Positions 33,124 to 45,839 of a stretch of DNA of 64,000 bases are shown here, piece by piece; the stretch's first letter is position 1, and the number at the start of each line of letters is the position of its first letter. The DNA is from Streptomyces sp. SCSIO 30461 (GTDB taxonomy: Bacteria > Actinomycetota > Actinomycetes > Streptomycetales > Streptomycetaceae): NCBI RefSeq assembly GCF_037023745.1, contig NZ_CP146101.1, forward strand, positions 5,844,001 through 5,908,000, given 5' to 3'. Position numbers and translations under genes: made by a program. The notes beneath the pieces were generated by a model. That model searched no databases, was not told the origin of the DNA, and was given only the letters and a program-made list of their open reading frames with translations.

Positions 33124-33972
33124 AGCTCGGCCACCAGGCGCTCGGCCTCTTTCCGGGCCGGCACGAGCAGCGGATCCTCCTCGTACGCGTGGGGTCCGAC
33201 GATTTTCGACAGGAAGAACAGCGACATCAGCTTGCCGTCTCGGCTCTCCAAGTCCGCACGCCGCTCCTGGTGGACGCGGTCCGCGAGCGCCGGGACGGCC
33301 AGCGCATTACCCCACAGCGTGGCGGTGTCCAGACCCCGGGGTGCCATGCCCCAGTCCTCCCAGTCGATGATGGAGAACTCCGGCCCCATCACATTGGCCC
33401 AGGTCAGATCCGCATGAGCCGGCGTCCACCGCTCGATCCGTGTATCGGCGATGCCGGGAAAGACCTCGCTGAGTGTCTGCGTCACCTGCTCCTGGGTGAT
33501 CGTCACCGTGTCCGGCGTCGCGATTCGCGGTGTCTGCTGTTCAGCGAGGGCGTCCAAAGAGGCGTTCAGAGCCGACCACCACGCATCCGGCATGCCCGGG
33601 TCTTCGAGCACCAAGGCGCCCTTGGCGACAGACGGCGATGCAAGCAGCTCCAGCTCATCCGCCCGCCACATCACCGGTTCGCCCGGCTCGCGCCACGCCA
33701 CGCCCTGGTACCACTCGGGCATCGCGACCCCTTGCAGCACTGCAGCGGCTTCGGTCCCATTCCAGCCCTGCGGGCCGATCCGCTCGAATCCCCGCCGCTC
33801 GATGCGCACCCACGTGCCCCGCTCCGTACGGCCCCCCCAAGGAACGGCGCTTGCGCACCAGCGCCTCCCGGTCCAACCGAACGCGCAGGGCCTCCTCCAC
33901 ACGCTCCAGCACGTCTTCGACCGGCTGACGACGCAGGTCTACTCGGGCAGCGACAGGCAGGGAAACAGCCAT
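33114..33972 (-). pseudogene. Aminoglycoside-phosphotransferase-like kinase, frameshifted
   Basis: The start is an ATG at 33972 with AGGAGG upstream: MAVSLPVAARVDLRRQPVED and on to VRKRRSLGG. There the frame is lost at a run of seven Cs on the plus strand (33832-33838); removing one base continues as RTERGTWVRIERRGFERIGP, and the rest is intact through HADLTWANV (catalytic loop) and IDWEDWG (metal-binding DxxD-like). These are the motifs of APH/ChoK-type small-molecule kinases. The intact gene would make about 285 residues. It overlaps the end of the reductase remnant by 10 bp on the other strand. Either a real pseudogene or a homopolymer error. Confidence 0.7.
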
Positions 33973-34357
33973 CATGACCTCCTCGGCGAACGGATGACCG
34001 TAGCAGCAGCGATCCCTCCGACACGACCCGCTCGTCAACGCCCTGTGCAGCAACTGCTGCCCCATCTTTGGATGGTGGCGTGTCCCGCCAACTCGCCCTA
34101 CGGGAAGCCCAACAGCGCAGTCCGATTCGACGCCAAATGCGCACGTACCTCAAAGCCACACCGCCTGCTTGATGCCCCATCAGTCGACGAGGCGGTCACG
34201 ACTGCCATCACTCTGGCTGGCCAAGAAGTGGTCCGCACCTGGTCCACACGCCATGATCCAAAGCGGCACATGGGCGAGTCAGGGTGAGACAGGACCTCAT
34301 GACGAAGGGGTGCCCCCCTGGTCGGCCCCCTCTGATCAGCGCGTTGTCTGACCTGCT
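33973..34357. other. Non-coding stretch before the tRNA remnant
   Basis: 385 bp with no gene I can support. Two near-repeats of GGTCC-CAC occur at about 34231-34255 (TGGTCCGCACCTGGTCCACAC), resembling a similar pair at about 31238-31262. They might be traces of an integrase end or an att region, but this is weak. Confidence 0.4.
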
Positions 34358-34407
34358 GCGGTGGGTGTGGGATTGAACCCACGGTGACATCGCTGCCACG
34401 ATGGGTT
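34358..34407 (-). tRNA. 3' half of a serine tRNA, degenerate (possible att site)
   Basis: The minus strand holds a variable-arm stem, a T-arm and an acceptor 3' strand ending CACCCACCGC: TCGTGGCAGCGATG, then TCACCGTGGGTTCAATCCCA. It resembles the 3' part of the Streptomyces tRNA-Ser that I recall with acceptor GGTGGGT. The T loop is one base short (TTCAATCCC against TTCAAATCCC) and the 5' half is absent. Integrative elements commonly leave such 3' fragments, so this is a likely old attachment site and not a working tRNA. Confidence 0.55.
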
Positions 34408-35130
34408 TCAGGACCGTACGATGCCCAGCCGCCGGGCTTCCGCCAGCCACGACGGGAACTCCGACACCAGCCGGTCGTACAACTCCGCGTCCGGCACGGC
34501 GCGCGGGTCCTGGCCCGCGTGGAAGAAGCCCGCGTTGTCGACGGGCCGCTTGGCGGGAACGGCCAGCTCGTCCAGCTTGCGGAGGAAGTCGAACTGCTTG
34601 CTGACCGGGTCACCGAACCCGATGAACTGCCAGAACATCGGCAGCTTGGCCGCCTTGCACAGATAGCGTTCGGCGGCCGGTTTGTTGATGGGCCCGCCGT
34701 CGGTCTGGAACACCACCAGTGCGGGAGCGGTGGCACCGCTGTCGAGGTAGTGGTCGATGACCGCATCCATGGCCAGGTGGTAGCTGGTCTTCCCCATGTG
34801 CCCGAGCCCGGCGACGATCCGGTCGACGCGCCCTTGGTGGTCGGCGAGCGCGATCTCGGTCTCCGCGTCGATGTCCGTGGAGAAGAACACGACGGGCACC
34901 CGCCCGTCGTCGTCCAGGTTCGCGGCAAGCCCGAGCACCCGGTCGGCCAGCGCCTGGACACTCCCGTCCTTGTAGTACGGCTTCATCGAGCCCGAGTAGT
35001 CGACCACCAGATGGACAGCGACCCGCTGCCCGTCGAGTCCGCTCTTCCGCAACGAGACGCCCGCGCTCTTGTAGAGGTCGACGAGGGCTGGTGCGGTCTC
35101 CTCCATCTTGCGAAGACCGATGGCCGCCAT
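34408..35130 (-). CDS. VWA-domain protein, TerF-like
   Basis: 240 residues from the ATG at 35130 (MAAIGLRKMEETAPALVDLY). The von Willebrand A fold is shown by the MIDAS motif VVDYSGSMKPYY, the threonine segment MGKTSYHLAMD and the aspartate QTDGGP. A helical C-terminal region (DPVSKQFDFLRKLDELAV ... LYDRLVSEFPSWLAEARRLG) follows. This type is associated with the tellurium-resistance ter genes of Streptomyces (TerF-like) and related stress proteins; none are next to it here, and it lies at the edge of the putative island. Cytosolic; likely binds a metal and a protein partner. Confidence 0.85.
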   Translation of the reverse strand: MAAIGLRKMEETAPALVDLYKSAGVSLRKSGLDGQRVAVHLVVDYSGSMKPYYKDGSVQALADRVLGLAANLDDDGRVPVVFFSTDIDAETEIALADHQGRVDRIVAGLGHMGKTSYHLAMDAVIDHYLDSGATAPALVVFQTDGGPINKPAAERYLCKAAKLPMFWQFIGFGDPVSKQFDFLRKLDELAVPAKRPVDNAGFFHAGQDPRAVPDAELYDRLVSEFPSWLAEARRLGIVRS

Positions 35131-35756
35131 GGTGCACTCCGTTCGCGGTGCCGGTGGAACCTTGGCGTTCGGTGCCGTCGCCGTGTGGGCCAAGGGATCC
35201 ACAGCGTATGCCCGCGCTCTGCCACCCGGTCCTCAACTCGGTTTTCCCGAGCGGCAGGTGACCGATCCGCTGTACGGCGAGCCGTCGACGGCTCGCCGTA
35301 CCGGACCGTGGCACCCCCGATGAGCGGCCATCCCCGTTTGCACCGCTTCCCACCCCCGTGGAGAAGCGGCGAGGGGGTGCCACCCCCGCCATGTCGCAGC
35401 GCTCCACCTGGATGTGGTGACGCGGTGGTCGTCGCGATCTCCGGCGGTGACTCGGTCACCTTCGGGGTGCTCCCCATCATGGCCGGTTCGCGACGATGCG
35501 CCAGCGGAGGGAAGGCAGCTTTCCCTTTTTGCCGTTCGATCCGCACAGGCCGGGCTTCCGATCGATCTCAGCCCGCGACCTGCGGATATCGCTCGGTAAG
35601 CTGTTCGAGACCGTGTGTGAGCGGGTGGCGACAGCGCCGAGGCGACATCGGCACGGGGGAAAGGAGCCAGGCGCCCGCATGGATCGCGGACCACGGCGAC
35701 ATCGCGATCAACCAGTCGGCACGCCGGTTCCGGGACCCCCGGGTGGGCAGGGCCAT
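35131..35756. other. Intergenic stretch with palindrome; fragmentary coding traces
   Basis: 626 bp without a confident gene. It holds a 30-bp perfect palindrome (35272-35301) and other GC-rich hairpins. From about 35560, the plus strand reads ISARDLRISLGKLFETVCER in one frame and, from about 35680, WIADHGDIAINQSARRFRD in another, which looks like parts of one gene separated by a frameshift. Confidence 0.45.
35272..35301. repeat. 30-bp perfect palindrome
   Basis: Each 15-bp arm begins GTACGGCGAGCCGTC and the centre is TCGA-like (GTCGAC). With no loop it would extrude as a cruciform or form a tight hairpin. It is about 140 bp upstream of the VWA-domain gene on its 5' side; a regulatory site is possible. 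Confidence 0.6.
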
Positions 35757-35913
35757 GGACGCCCACGTCATCACGGAGGCACACCACAGCTACGGCCTCA
35801 CCCTCCAGCGGGCCACGTTCGTGCTCCGCGAACGCGCCGCGGACGCCAAGGCCGAATCCGTCGAGCAGCTCGGCCTGTTCGATGTCGACGGCCCGGATCT
35901 GCCTGTCCACTGA
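35757..35913 (+). CDS. Short frame, probable gene remnant
   Basis: 52 codons from ATG 35757: MDAHVITEAHHSYGLTLQRA ... VEQLGLFDVDGPDLPVH. The strand has good coding character and the upstream region continues in the same frame without a start, so it is more likely the C-terminal end of a broken gene than a complete one. Family not recognised. Confidence 0.35.
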
Positions 35914-35969
35914 ACGCGTGTCCGTCCACTGCGCCCGCGCCGTTCCGGCGCCCCGGCCCCGGAACACAC

Positions 35970-36015
35970 CACGGCGCCTGCCCGGGGTCCGGTCGGGGAC
36001 GGGGCAGGCGCCGTG
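35970..36015 (-). terminator. Terminator hairpin after gltBD
   Basis: CACGGCGCCTGCCC (35970-35983) and GGGCAGGCGCCGTG (36002-36015) are perfect 14-bp arms with an 18-nt loop, 44 bp past the gltD stop. It also lies 57 bp past the plus-strand remnant, so it can work both ways. Confidence 0.75.
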
Positions 36016-36058
36016 CCAGTTCCGTACGCCGTTGTACGCAACGTCTATGGGGGATGTG

Positions 36059-37511
36059 TCAGACCACCAGCGCGCGATCCGTCGGGCGGATCGGAGCCGG
36101 GAGGTCGCTCGCACCCGTGAGGTAGCAGTCCACCCCGTGGGCGGCCGAGCGGCCCTCGGCGATGGCCCAGACGATCAGCGACTGGCCGCGGCCCGCGTCT
36201 CCGGCGACGAAGACGCCGTCGACGTTGGTCGCGAAGTCCGCGTCCCGGGACACATTACCCCGCTCGTCCAGGTCCAGGCCAAACTGGGAGACCAGGCCGT
36301 TCTGGACGTCCGTGCCGGTGAAGCCCATGGCGAGGGTGACGAGCTGGGCAGGGATGCTGCGCTCGGTGCCGGGCTTCTGGGTCAGCTTGCCGTCGACGAA
36401 CTCGACCTCGATGAGGTGCAGCGACTGCACATTGCCGTCCTCATCGCCCTCGAAGTGGGTGGTGGAGACGGAGTAGACCCGCTCGCCGCCCTCCTCGTGC
36501 GCCGAGGTCACCTTGTAGAGCATCGGGAACGTCGGCCAGGGCTGGCCCGCGTTCCGCTCATCGCCCGGGCGGGGCATGATCTCCAGCTGGGTGACCGAGG
36601 CGGCGCCCTGGCGGTGGGCGGTGCCGACGCAGTCGGCGCCGGTGTCACCGCCGCCGATGACCACGACGTGCTTGCCCTCGGCGGTGATCGGCGGGGCCAC
36701 GAAGTCGCCCTCGACCACCTTGTTGGAGAGCGGCAGGTACTCCATCGCCTGGTGGATGCCGTTCAGCTCGCGGCCCGGTACGGGCAGATCACGGGCGGTG
36801 GTGGCGCCTGCGGCGATCACGACGGCGTCGAAGCGCTTGCGCAGGTCCGTGGCGGTCAGGTCGCGGCCGATCTCGATACCGGTGCGGAACTTCGTGCCCT
36901 CCGCGCGCATCTGCTCGATACGGCGGTTGATGTGCCGCTTCTCCATCTTGAACTCGGGGATGCCATAGCGCAGCAGGCCGCCGATGCGGTCGGCGCGCTC
37001 GTACACCACCACGGTGTGTCCGGCGCGGGTGAGCTGCTGGGCGGCGGCGAGGCCGGCCGGGCCCGAGCCGATGACGGCGGCCGTCTTGCCCGAAAGCCGC
37101 TCGGGCGGCTGCGGCTTGACGTCGTTGGCGTCCCACGCCTTGTCGATGATGGAGACTTCGACGTTCTTGATGGTGACGGCGGGCTGGTTGATCCCGAGCA
37201 CGCACGCCGCCTCGCAGGGAGCGGGGCACAGCCGCCCGGTGAACTCGGGGAAGTTGTTGGTGGCGTGCAGGCGCTCGCTGGCGGCCTGCCAGTCCTCGCG
37301 GTAGGCGTAGTCGTTCCACTCGGGGATCAGGTTCCCGAGCGGGCAGCCGTTGTGGCAGAACGGGATACCGCAGTCCATGCAGCGCCCGGCCTGCTTGCTG
37401 ATGATCGGCAGCAGGGAGCCGGGAACGTAGACCTCGTTCCAGTCCTTGACGCGCTCGGCGACGGGGCGGGTCTCGGCGACCTCGCGCCCGGTGGTCAGGA
37501 AGCCCTTGGGG

Positions 37512-37519
<8 letters not shown>
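36059..37519 (-). CDS. gltD: Glutamate synthase small subunit
   Basis: 486-residue beta subunit of NADPH-dependent glutamate synthase; it supplies electrons from NADPH to GltB. The N-terminal iron-sulfur region has [16 protein letters not shown] and CPAPCEAAC, the FAD site is [14 protein letters not shown] near residue 146, and the NADPH site is [14 protein letters not shown] near residue 287; the C-terminal [16 protein letters not shown] closes the FAD domain. Length matches the family (480-490). It overlaps gltB by 8 bp and is followed by a terminator. Confidence 0.97.
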
Positions 37520-42143
<4,624 letters not shown>

Positions 42144-42173
42144 GTGCCGAGGGACGACGTTGGCCCTCGCGAA

Positions 42174-42189
42174 ATTTCGTGCAGATTAC
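42174..42189 (-). promoter_or_regulatory. Possible GlnR box before gltB
   Basis: On the minus strand GTAAT-CTGCAC-GAAAT matches the GlnR consensus gTnAC-n6-GaAAc with two end-base changes, 31-46 bp upstream of the first gltB ATG. A palindrome CGAAATTTCG (42170-42179) overlaps it. Nitrogen control of glutamate synthase would make sense, but half-sites this short are frequent by chance. Confidence 0.35.
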
Positions 42190-42498
42190 ATGATGGAGTG
42201 AATCCCGAGACGTGGATAGCTCATTCCAGCATGCGGACAGTCGGCTGCGGCGACGCTGCGAAGGAGTGGGACAGCGGCGCAGGTGGGAAGGGGTACGGAC
42301 CGATTCGGCGTCCGTGGCCCCGACTGACAGAGCGAGCTTCGTTGCCCGCGGCGCTTACGGCTCATGCCCGGCGGTTACATCCTCGAAACCGTCGAGTTAC
42401 AGCAGCCCTGTGGCGCCAAGCACAGTGTTGCATCGACCATGCTCCCGCGACACCCGGACGTACATCACAGAGTGGCACCGCAAAAGGGGTGAGAGGGA
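42190..42498. other. Intergenic region between gltB and the VIT1 gene
   Basis: 309 bp without a gene. The gltB promoter should be in its left part; the VIT1 gene ends at 42499 on the same strand. I see no strong hairpin and no recognisable RNA motif. Confidence 0.4.
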
Positions 42499-43227
42499 TC
42501 ATATCGCGGCCCCGACCAGGGATCCGACCCCATAAGTGAGCGCCGCGGCGGCGCCACCGAGCGCCAGCTGCCGCAGTCCGCTGAACCACCAACCGCGGGC
42601 CGTCACCCGGGCGACGAGCGCACCGCAGGCGAACAGGCCGATCAGCGCGCACAGCACGGCGGGCCACAGGGCGGTGGCGCCGAGCAGGTACGGCAGCACC
42701 GGCACCAGAGCACCGAGGGCGAACGAGGCGAAGGACGAGACTGCGGCGACGGCAGGCGACGGCAGGTCGTCCGGGTCTATGCCGAGCTCCTCACGGGCGT
42801 GGATCTCCAGCGCCTGCTCGGGGTCGCGGGAGAGCTGTACGGCCACCTCGCGGGCGAGGCGCGGCTCCACGCCGCGCGCCACGTAGAGGGCGGCGAGCTC
42901 CTCCATCTCGTCCACCGGGTGCTTGCGCAGTTCCCGGCGCTCGACGTCCAGCTCGGCCTGGACGAGCTCGCGCTGCGAGGCCACCGATGTGTACTCGCCG
43001 GCCGCCATCGAGAAGGCACCCGCCGCGAGTCCCGCGAGGCCGGTGATGACGATGACCTGCTGGGAGACGGCTCCACCGGCGACACCGGTCATCAAGGCGA
43101 GGTTGGAGACAAGCCCGTCCATGGCCCCGAACACCGCGGGACGCAGCCAGCCGCCGTTCACGTCGCGGTGCGTGTGGTTGTCGCGGTGCGCCTCGTGAAG
43201 TGCGGCCTCGGTCTCGATGATGGACAC
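42499..43227 (-). CDS. VIT1/CCC1-family iron/manganese transporter
   Basis: 242-residue membrane protein. Five hydrophobic segments are visible; the first part has GAMDGLVSNLALMTGVAGG and MAAGEYTSVASQREL, the conserved vacuolar-iron-transporter signatures, followed by a cytoplasmic metal-binding helix pair rich in Glu (LVQAELDVERRELR, EMEELAALYVARGVEP) between the second and third segments. It likely exports Fe2+ or Mn2+. A His-rich N-terminus (HEAHRDNHTHRDVNGG) may bind metal. It is next to gltB, as in other streptomycetes, with no obvious functional tie. Confidence 0.9.
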   Translation of the reverse strand: MSIIETEAALHEAHRDNHTHRDVNGGWLRPAVFGAMDGLVSNLALMTGVAGGAVSQQVIVITGLAGLAAGAFSMAAGEYTSVASQRELVQAELDVERRELRKHPVDEMEELAALYVARGVEPRLAREVAVQLSRDPEQALEIHAREELGIDPDDLPSPAVAAVSSFASFALGALVPVLPYLLGATALWPAVLCALIGLFACGALVARVTARGWWFSGLRQLALGGAAAALTYGVGSLVGAAI

Positions 43228-43353
43228 AGCTCTCCCCTGATTCCGTGCTCATGTCGTGCTCTGCTCAGCACCTCGAAAGTACGCGCGATGTAAGGGTCGT
43301 GCCAGCAAGGCAGGCTTTACTTACCTGCGATCTGCCAGGGTCAGCCGGGTGAC

Positions 43354-44442
43354 ATGAGGCCATCTGGCGGCGCACCGGGCGGCGCACGTGGCAAGCATCC
43401 AGAACAGACTCGGATGCGGGGTGACGCGTTGGAGTGCATCTCATGCGACCGGGCCCGCGGCGCACTGCTCGGACTGGCCGTCGGCGACGCGCTCGGCGCG
43501 CCCGCCGAGAACCTGCGGCCGTCCGAGATCCGCCGCCGCTGGGGACGGATCGAAGGTTTCGTGACCGACAACCCGACGGGCACGGACGACACCGAGTACG
43601 CGATCTTCTCCGGGCTGCTGCTGGCCAGGCACGGCTCCGCGCTGACCATCGCGCATGTCGAGAGCGCCTGGCACCGCTGGATCGCCGACCTCGACGAGGG
43701 CCCGTTCCGAGGCGCGGGCTTCAGCGAGCGGGGCACCCTGGAGAACCTGCGGCGCGGTCTGGCGGCCCCCATCACGGCCCAGCACCGGCACGCCTGGAGC
43801 GACGGCCTCGCCATGCGCGCGGCTCCGTTCGGCGTGTTCGCGGCGGGCGACCCGGCGGAGGCGGCGCGGCTGGTCGCGATCGACGGTCGCGTCAGCCATG
43901 ACGGCGAGGGCATCTACGGCGGCCAGGCCGTCGCGGCGGGGGTCGCGGCGGCGATGGCAGGCGCCGGACCCGCCGGGGTCATCGGCGCCGCGCTGTCCGT
44001 GGTCCCGATGGACTCCTGGACGGCGCGCTCCATGCGCCGCGCGGTGATCGCGGCGGAGCAGGCCGCAGAACCCGACCCCGTGCTGCGCGAACGTGCGGTA
44101 CGGTCCGCGGTCGTCATCGGCGGCTACCCCTGGACGGACCTCGCCCCGGAAGCGGTCGGCCTGGCCTTCGGCGCTTTCGCGGCGGCCCGCGGCGACTTCC
44201 GTACGTCGGTGCTCACCGCGGTCAACATGGGTCGCGACGCCGACACCACGGCAGCGGTCGCCGGGGCCCTCGCCGGCGCGCTGTCCGGCGCCTCCGCGAT
44301 CCCCCGCGAGTGGGCGAAGGCGATCGGCCCCGTGCGCGGCAGCTGCCTCCCCTCCATGCGGGGCTACCACGTGCTCGACATCGCCGACCTACTGATCCCG
44401 GACACCGACACTGAGGCCCTGCCATGCCCCCCGGCCCACTAG
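43354..44442 (+). CDS. ADP-ribosylglycohydrolase-family protein 1
   Basis: 362 residues; cytosolic. Metal/active-site motifs of the DraG/ARH fold are all present: GLAVGDALG at residues 41-48, GTDDTEYA at 76-83, and MGRDADTTAAVAGALAGA near 292-309 (Asp295, Asp297, Thr298). Members remove ADP-ribose from proteins or cleave small N- or O-ribosyl compounds with a dinuclear Mg site. The start at 43354 gives a 32-residue lead; ATG 43414 is an alternative. It is the first of four tandem family members, overlapping the second by 19 bp. The substrate is unknown. Confidence 0.87.
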   Translation: MRPSGGAPGGARGKHPEQTRMRGDALECISCDRARGALLGLAVGDALGAPAENLRPSEIRRRWGRIEGFVTDNPTGTDDTEYAIFSGLLLARHGSALTIAHVESAWHRWIADLDEGPFRGAGFSERGTLENLRRGLAAPITAQHRHAWSDGLAMRAAPFGVFAAGDPAEAARLVAIDGRVSHDGEGIYGGQAVAAGVAAAMAGAGPAGVIGAALSVVPMDSWTARSMRRAVIAAEQAAEPDPVLRERAVRSAVVIGGYPWTDLAPEAVGLAFGAFAAARGDFRTSVLTAVNMGRDADTTAAVAGALAGALSGASAIPREWAKAIGPVRGSCLPSMRGYHVLDIADLLIPDTDTEALPCPPAH

Positions 44443-45662
44443 ACCCCGTATCCGAGCCCACGGCCACTCCCCCGGCCACGGCACCGGACATCCGCCACGA
44501 GCCGGCCCCTGGCGGCCACGCCTGGTCCGAGCCGGCCGCCGACCTCAGGGACCGGATCCAGGGGCTGCTGCTCGGACTGGCCGCCGGGGACGCGGCGGGG
44601 TGGCCCGCCGCACGGCACCGCGCGGCCCGGATGCCGGAGTGGACCCGCCGCCTCACCCGCGAACTCGACACCTTCGCGGAGCAGAACGCGACGACGACCC
44701 TCCCTGTCCCGATCGCCCTCAACCAGGCGCCCGAACCCCTGCGGCTCGGGCCTTCGGACGACGCCGAGTGGGCCGCGTTCACCGCCGAGACGATCCTCGC
44801 CGGTGCAGCCGGCACCGGCGACGCCGACGGCGACCGGGGTGAGCTGGGCCGCCGGATGCGTGCCGCCGTGGACCTCTCCTGGAACTCCCTCGCCGGAAAG
44901 GTCGCCGCAGCCGCCGCCCGCGCCCCCGAGGTCGAGTCCGCCGTACTCCCGCTGCGTGCCCGGATCTCCGTACGCGCCGGGCTCGGCAACCTCGCCACCG
45001 GTCTGCGTCCGCCCGCGACCGGCCACGACAATCCGCACTACTTCGACGACGCCGCGTGCGTCCGCGCCGCCGTACTCGGCGCCGTCCATCCCGGCGACCC
45101 GCGAGCCGCCGCCGAACTCGCCGAGTTCGACGCCCGCTACACCCAGGACGGCGACGGGGTGCACGGCGCCCGCGCGATGGCCGCGGCGATCGCGGCGGCA
45201 CTCGGCGGGGCGACCGTGCGGGCGGCAGTCGATGCGGCGCTCGCGGAGCTTCCCGAGGTCACCGAGGTCGGCCGCAACGCGCGGCACGCGGTCAAGCTCG
45301 CCCGGGACGCGGACGACGCGTTCTCCCTGGTCCCCCTGCTGGAGCACCAGATCGTGGACCACGTCTACAGCTACGGCGTCGCCGCGGCTGAGACCGTCCC
45401 GGTGGCCCTCGCCCTCGCGACGGCCGCCCGCGGGCAGGTCGCTTCGGCGATCCCCGCGGCGGCCTGCCTGTCCCGGGTGGCCGACTCCGCTCCGGCCCTC
45501 GCGGGTGCGCTGACCGGCGCGTTGGGCGGTGGGGCCGCGGTGCCCACCACATGGCGCGACGCCTGCCGAACCCTCGCAGGCTGCGCCCTCCCCCACCTCG
45601 CGGACACGGACCTCGTCCCCCTCGCGGAACACCTCGCCGACGTGGTGTGCCGCGCCCGGTGA
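44424..45662 (+). CDS. ADP-ribosylglycohydrolase-family protein 2, altered metal site
   Basis: 412 residues. The fold is recognisable (GLLLGLAAGDAAG at 47-59; SDDAEW at 111-116), but the C-terminal metal loop that reads GRDADT in its neighbour is CLSRVADSAPALAGALTGAL here (348-367), keeping one Asp (354) and losing the others. The N-terminal TDDT is also SDDA. It may be a pseudoenzyme or a regulatory subunit, or it may use different chemistry. The first 40 residues are a Pro/Ala-rich extension. It overlaps gene 1 and is followed by a 177-bp gap with a hairpin before gene 3. Confidence 0.78.
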   Translation: MPPGPLDPVSEPTATPPATAPDIRHEPAPGGHAWSEPAADLRDRIQGLLLGLAAGDAAGWPAARHRAARMPEWTRRLTRELDTFAEQNATTTLPVPIALNQAPEPLRLGPSDDAEWAAFTAETILAGAAGTGDADGDRGELGRRMRAAVDLSWNSLAGKVAAAAARAPEVESAVLPLRARISVRAGLGNLATGLRPPATGHDNPHYFDDAACVRAAVLGAVHPGDPRAAAELAEFDARYTQDGDGVHGARAMAAAIAAALGGATVRAAVDAALAELPEVTEVGRNARHAVKLARDADDAFSLVPLLEHQIVDHVYSYGVAAAETVPVALALATAARGQVASAIPAAACLSRVADSAPALAGALTGALGGGAAVPTTWRDACRTLAGCALPHLADTDLVPLAEHLADVVCRAR

Positions 45663-45738
45663 ATCCCGGGGGCGGTTCGCACGGTCGGTGCGGTTCGTAC
45701 GGTGTGCCGCGCCGCGGGTCCGAACGGTGTGGCACCCG

Positions 45739-45765
45739 CGGTGCACCGCGTGGCGCGGTGCACCG
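45739..45765. terminator. Hairpin between ADP-ribosylglycohydrolase genes 2 and 3
   Basis: CGGTGCACCGCG and CGCGGTGCACCG are perfect 12-bp arms with a TGG loop, and each arm contains the palindrome GGTGCACC. It lies 77 bp past gene 2 and 75 bp before gene 3. It may end the first transcript or act as an operator for the genes after it. Confidence 0.45.
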
Positions 45766-45839
45766 CCCGGCCACGTCACCCGCCGACGCGAGGCGCGGCA
45801 CACCCCGGATCGGGGCCACCCGGGGTGGACAATTCCGAC

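Noticed and set aside
34358..34407. A working tRNA-Ser
   Set aside because: The 5' half, D-arm and anticodon arm are not present and the T loop is one base short.
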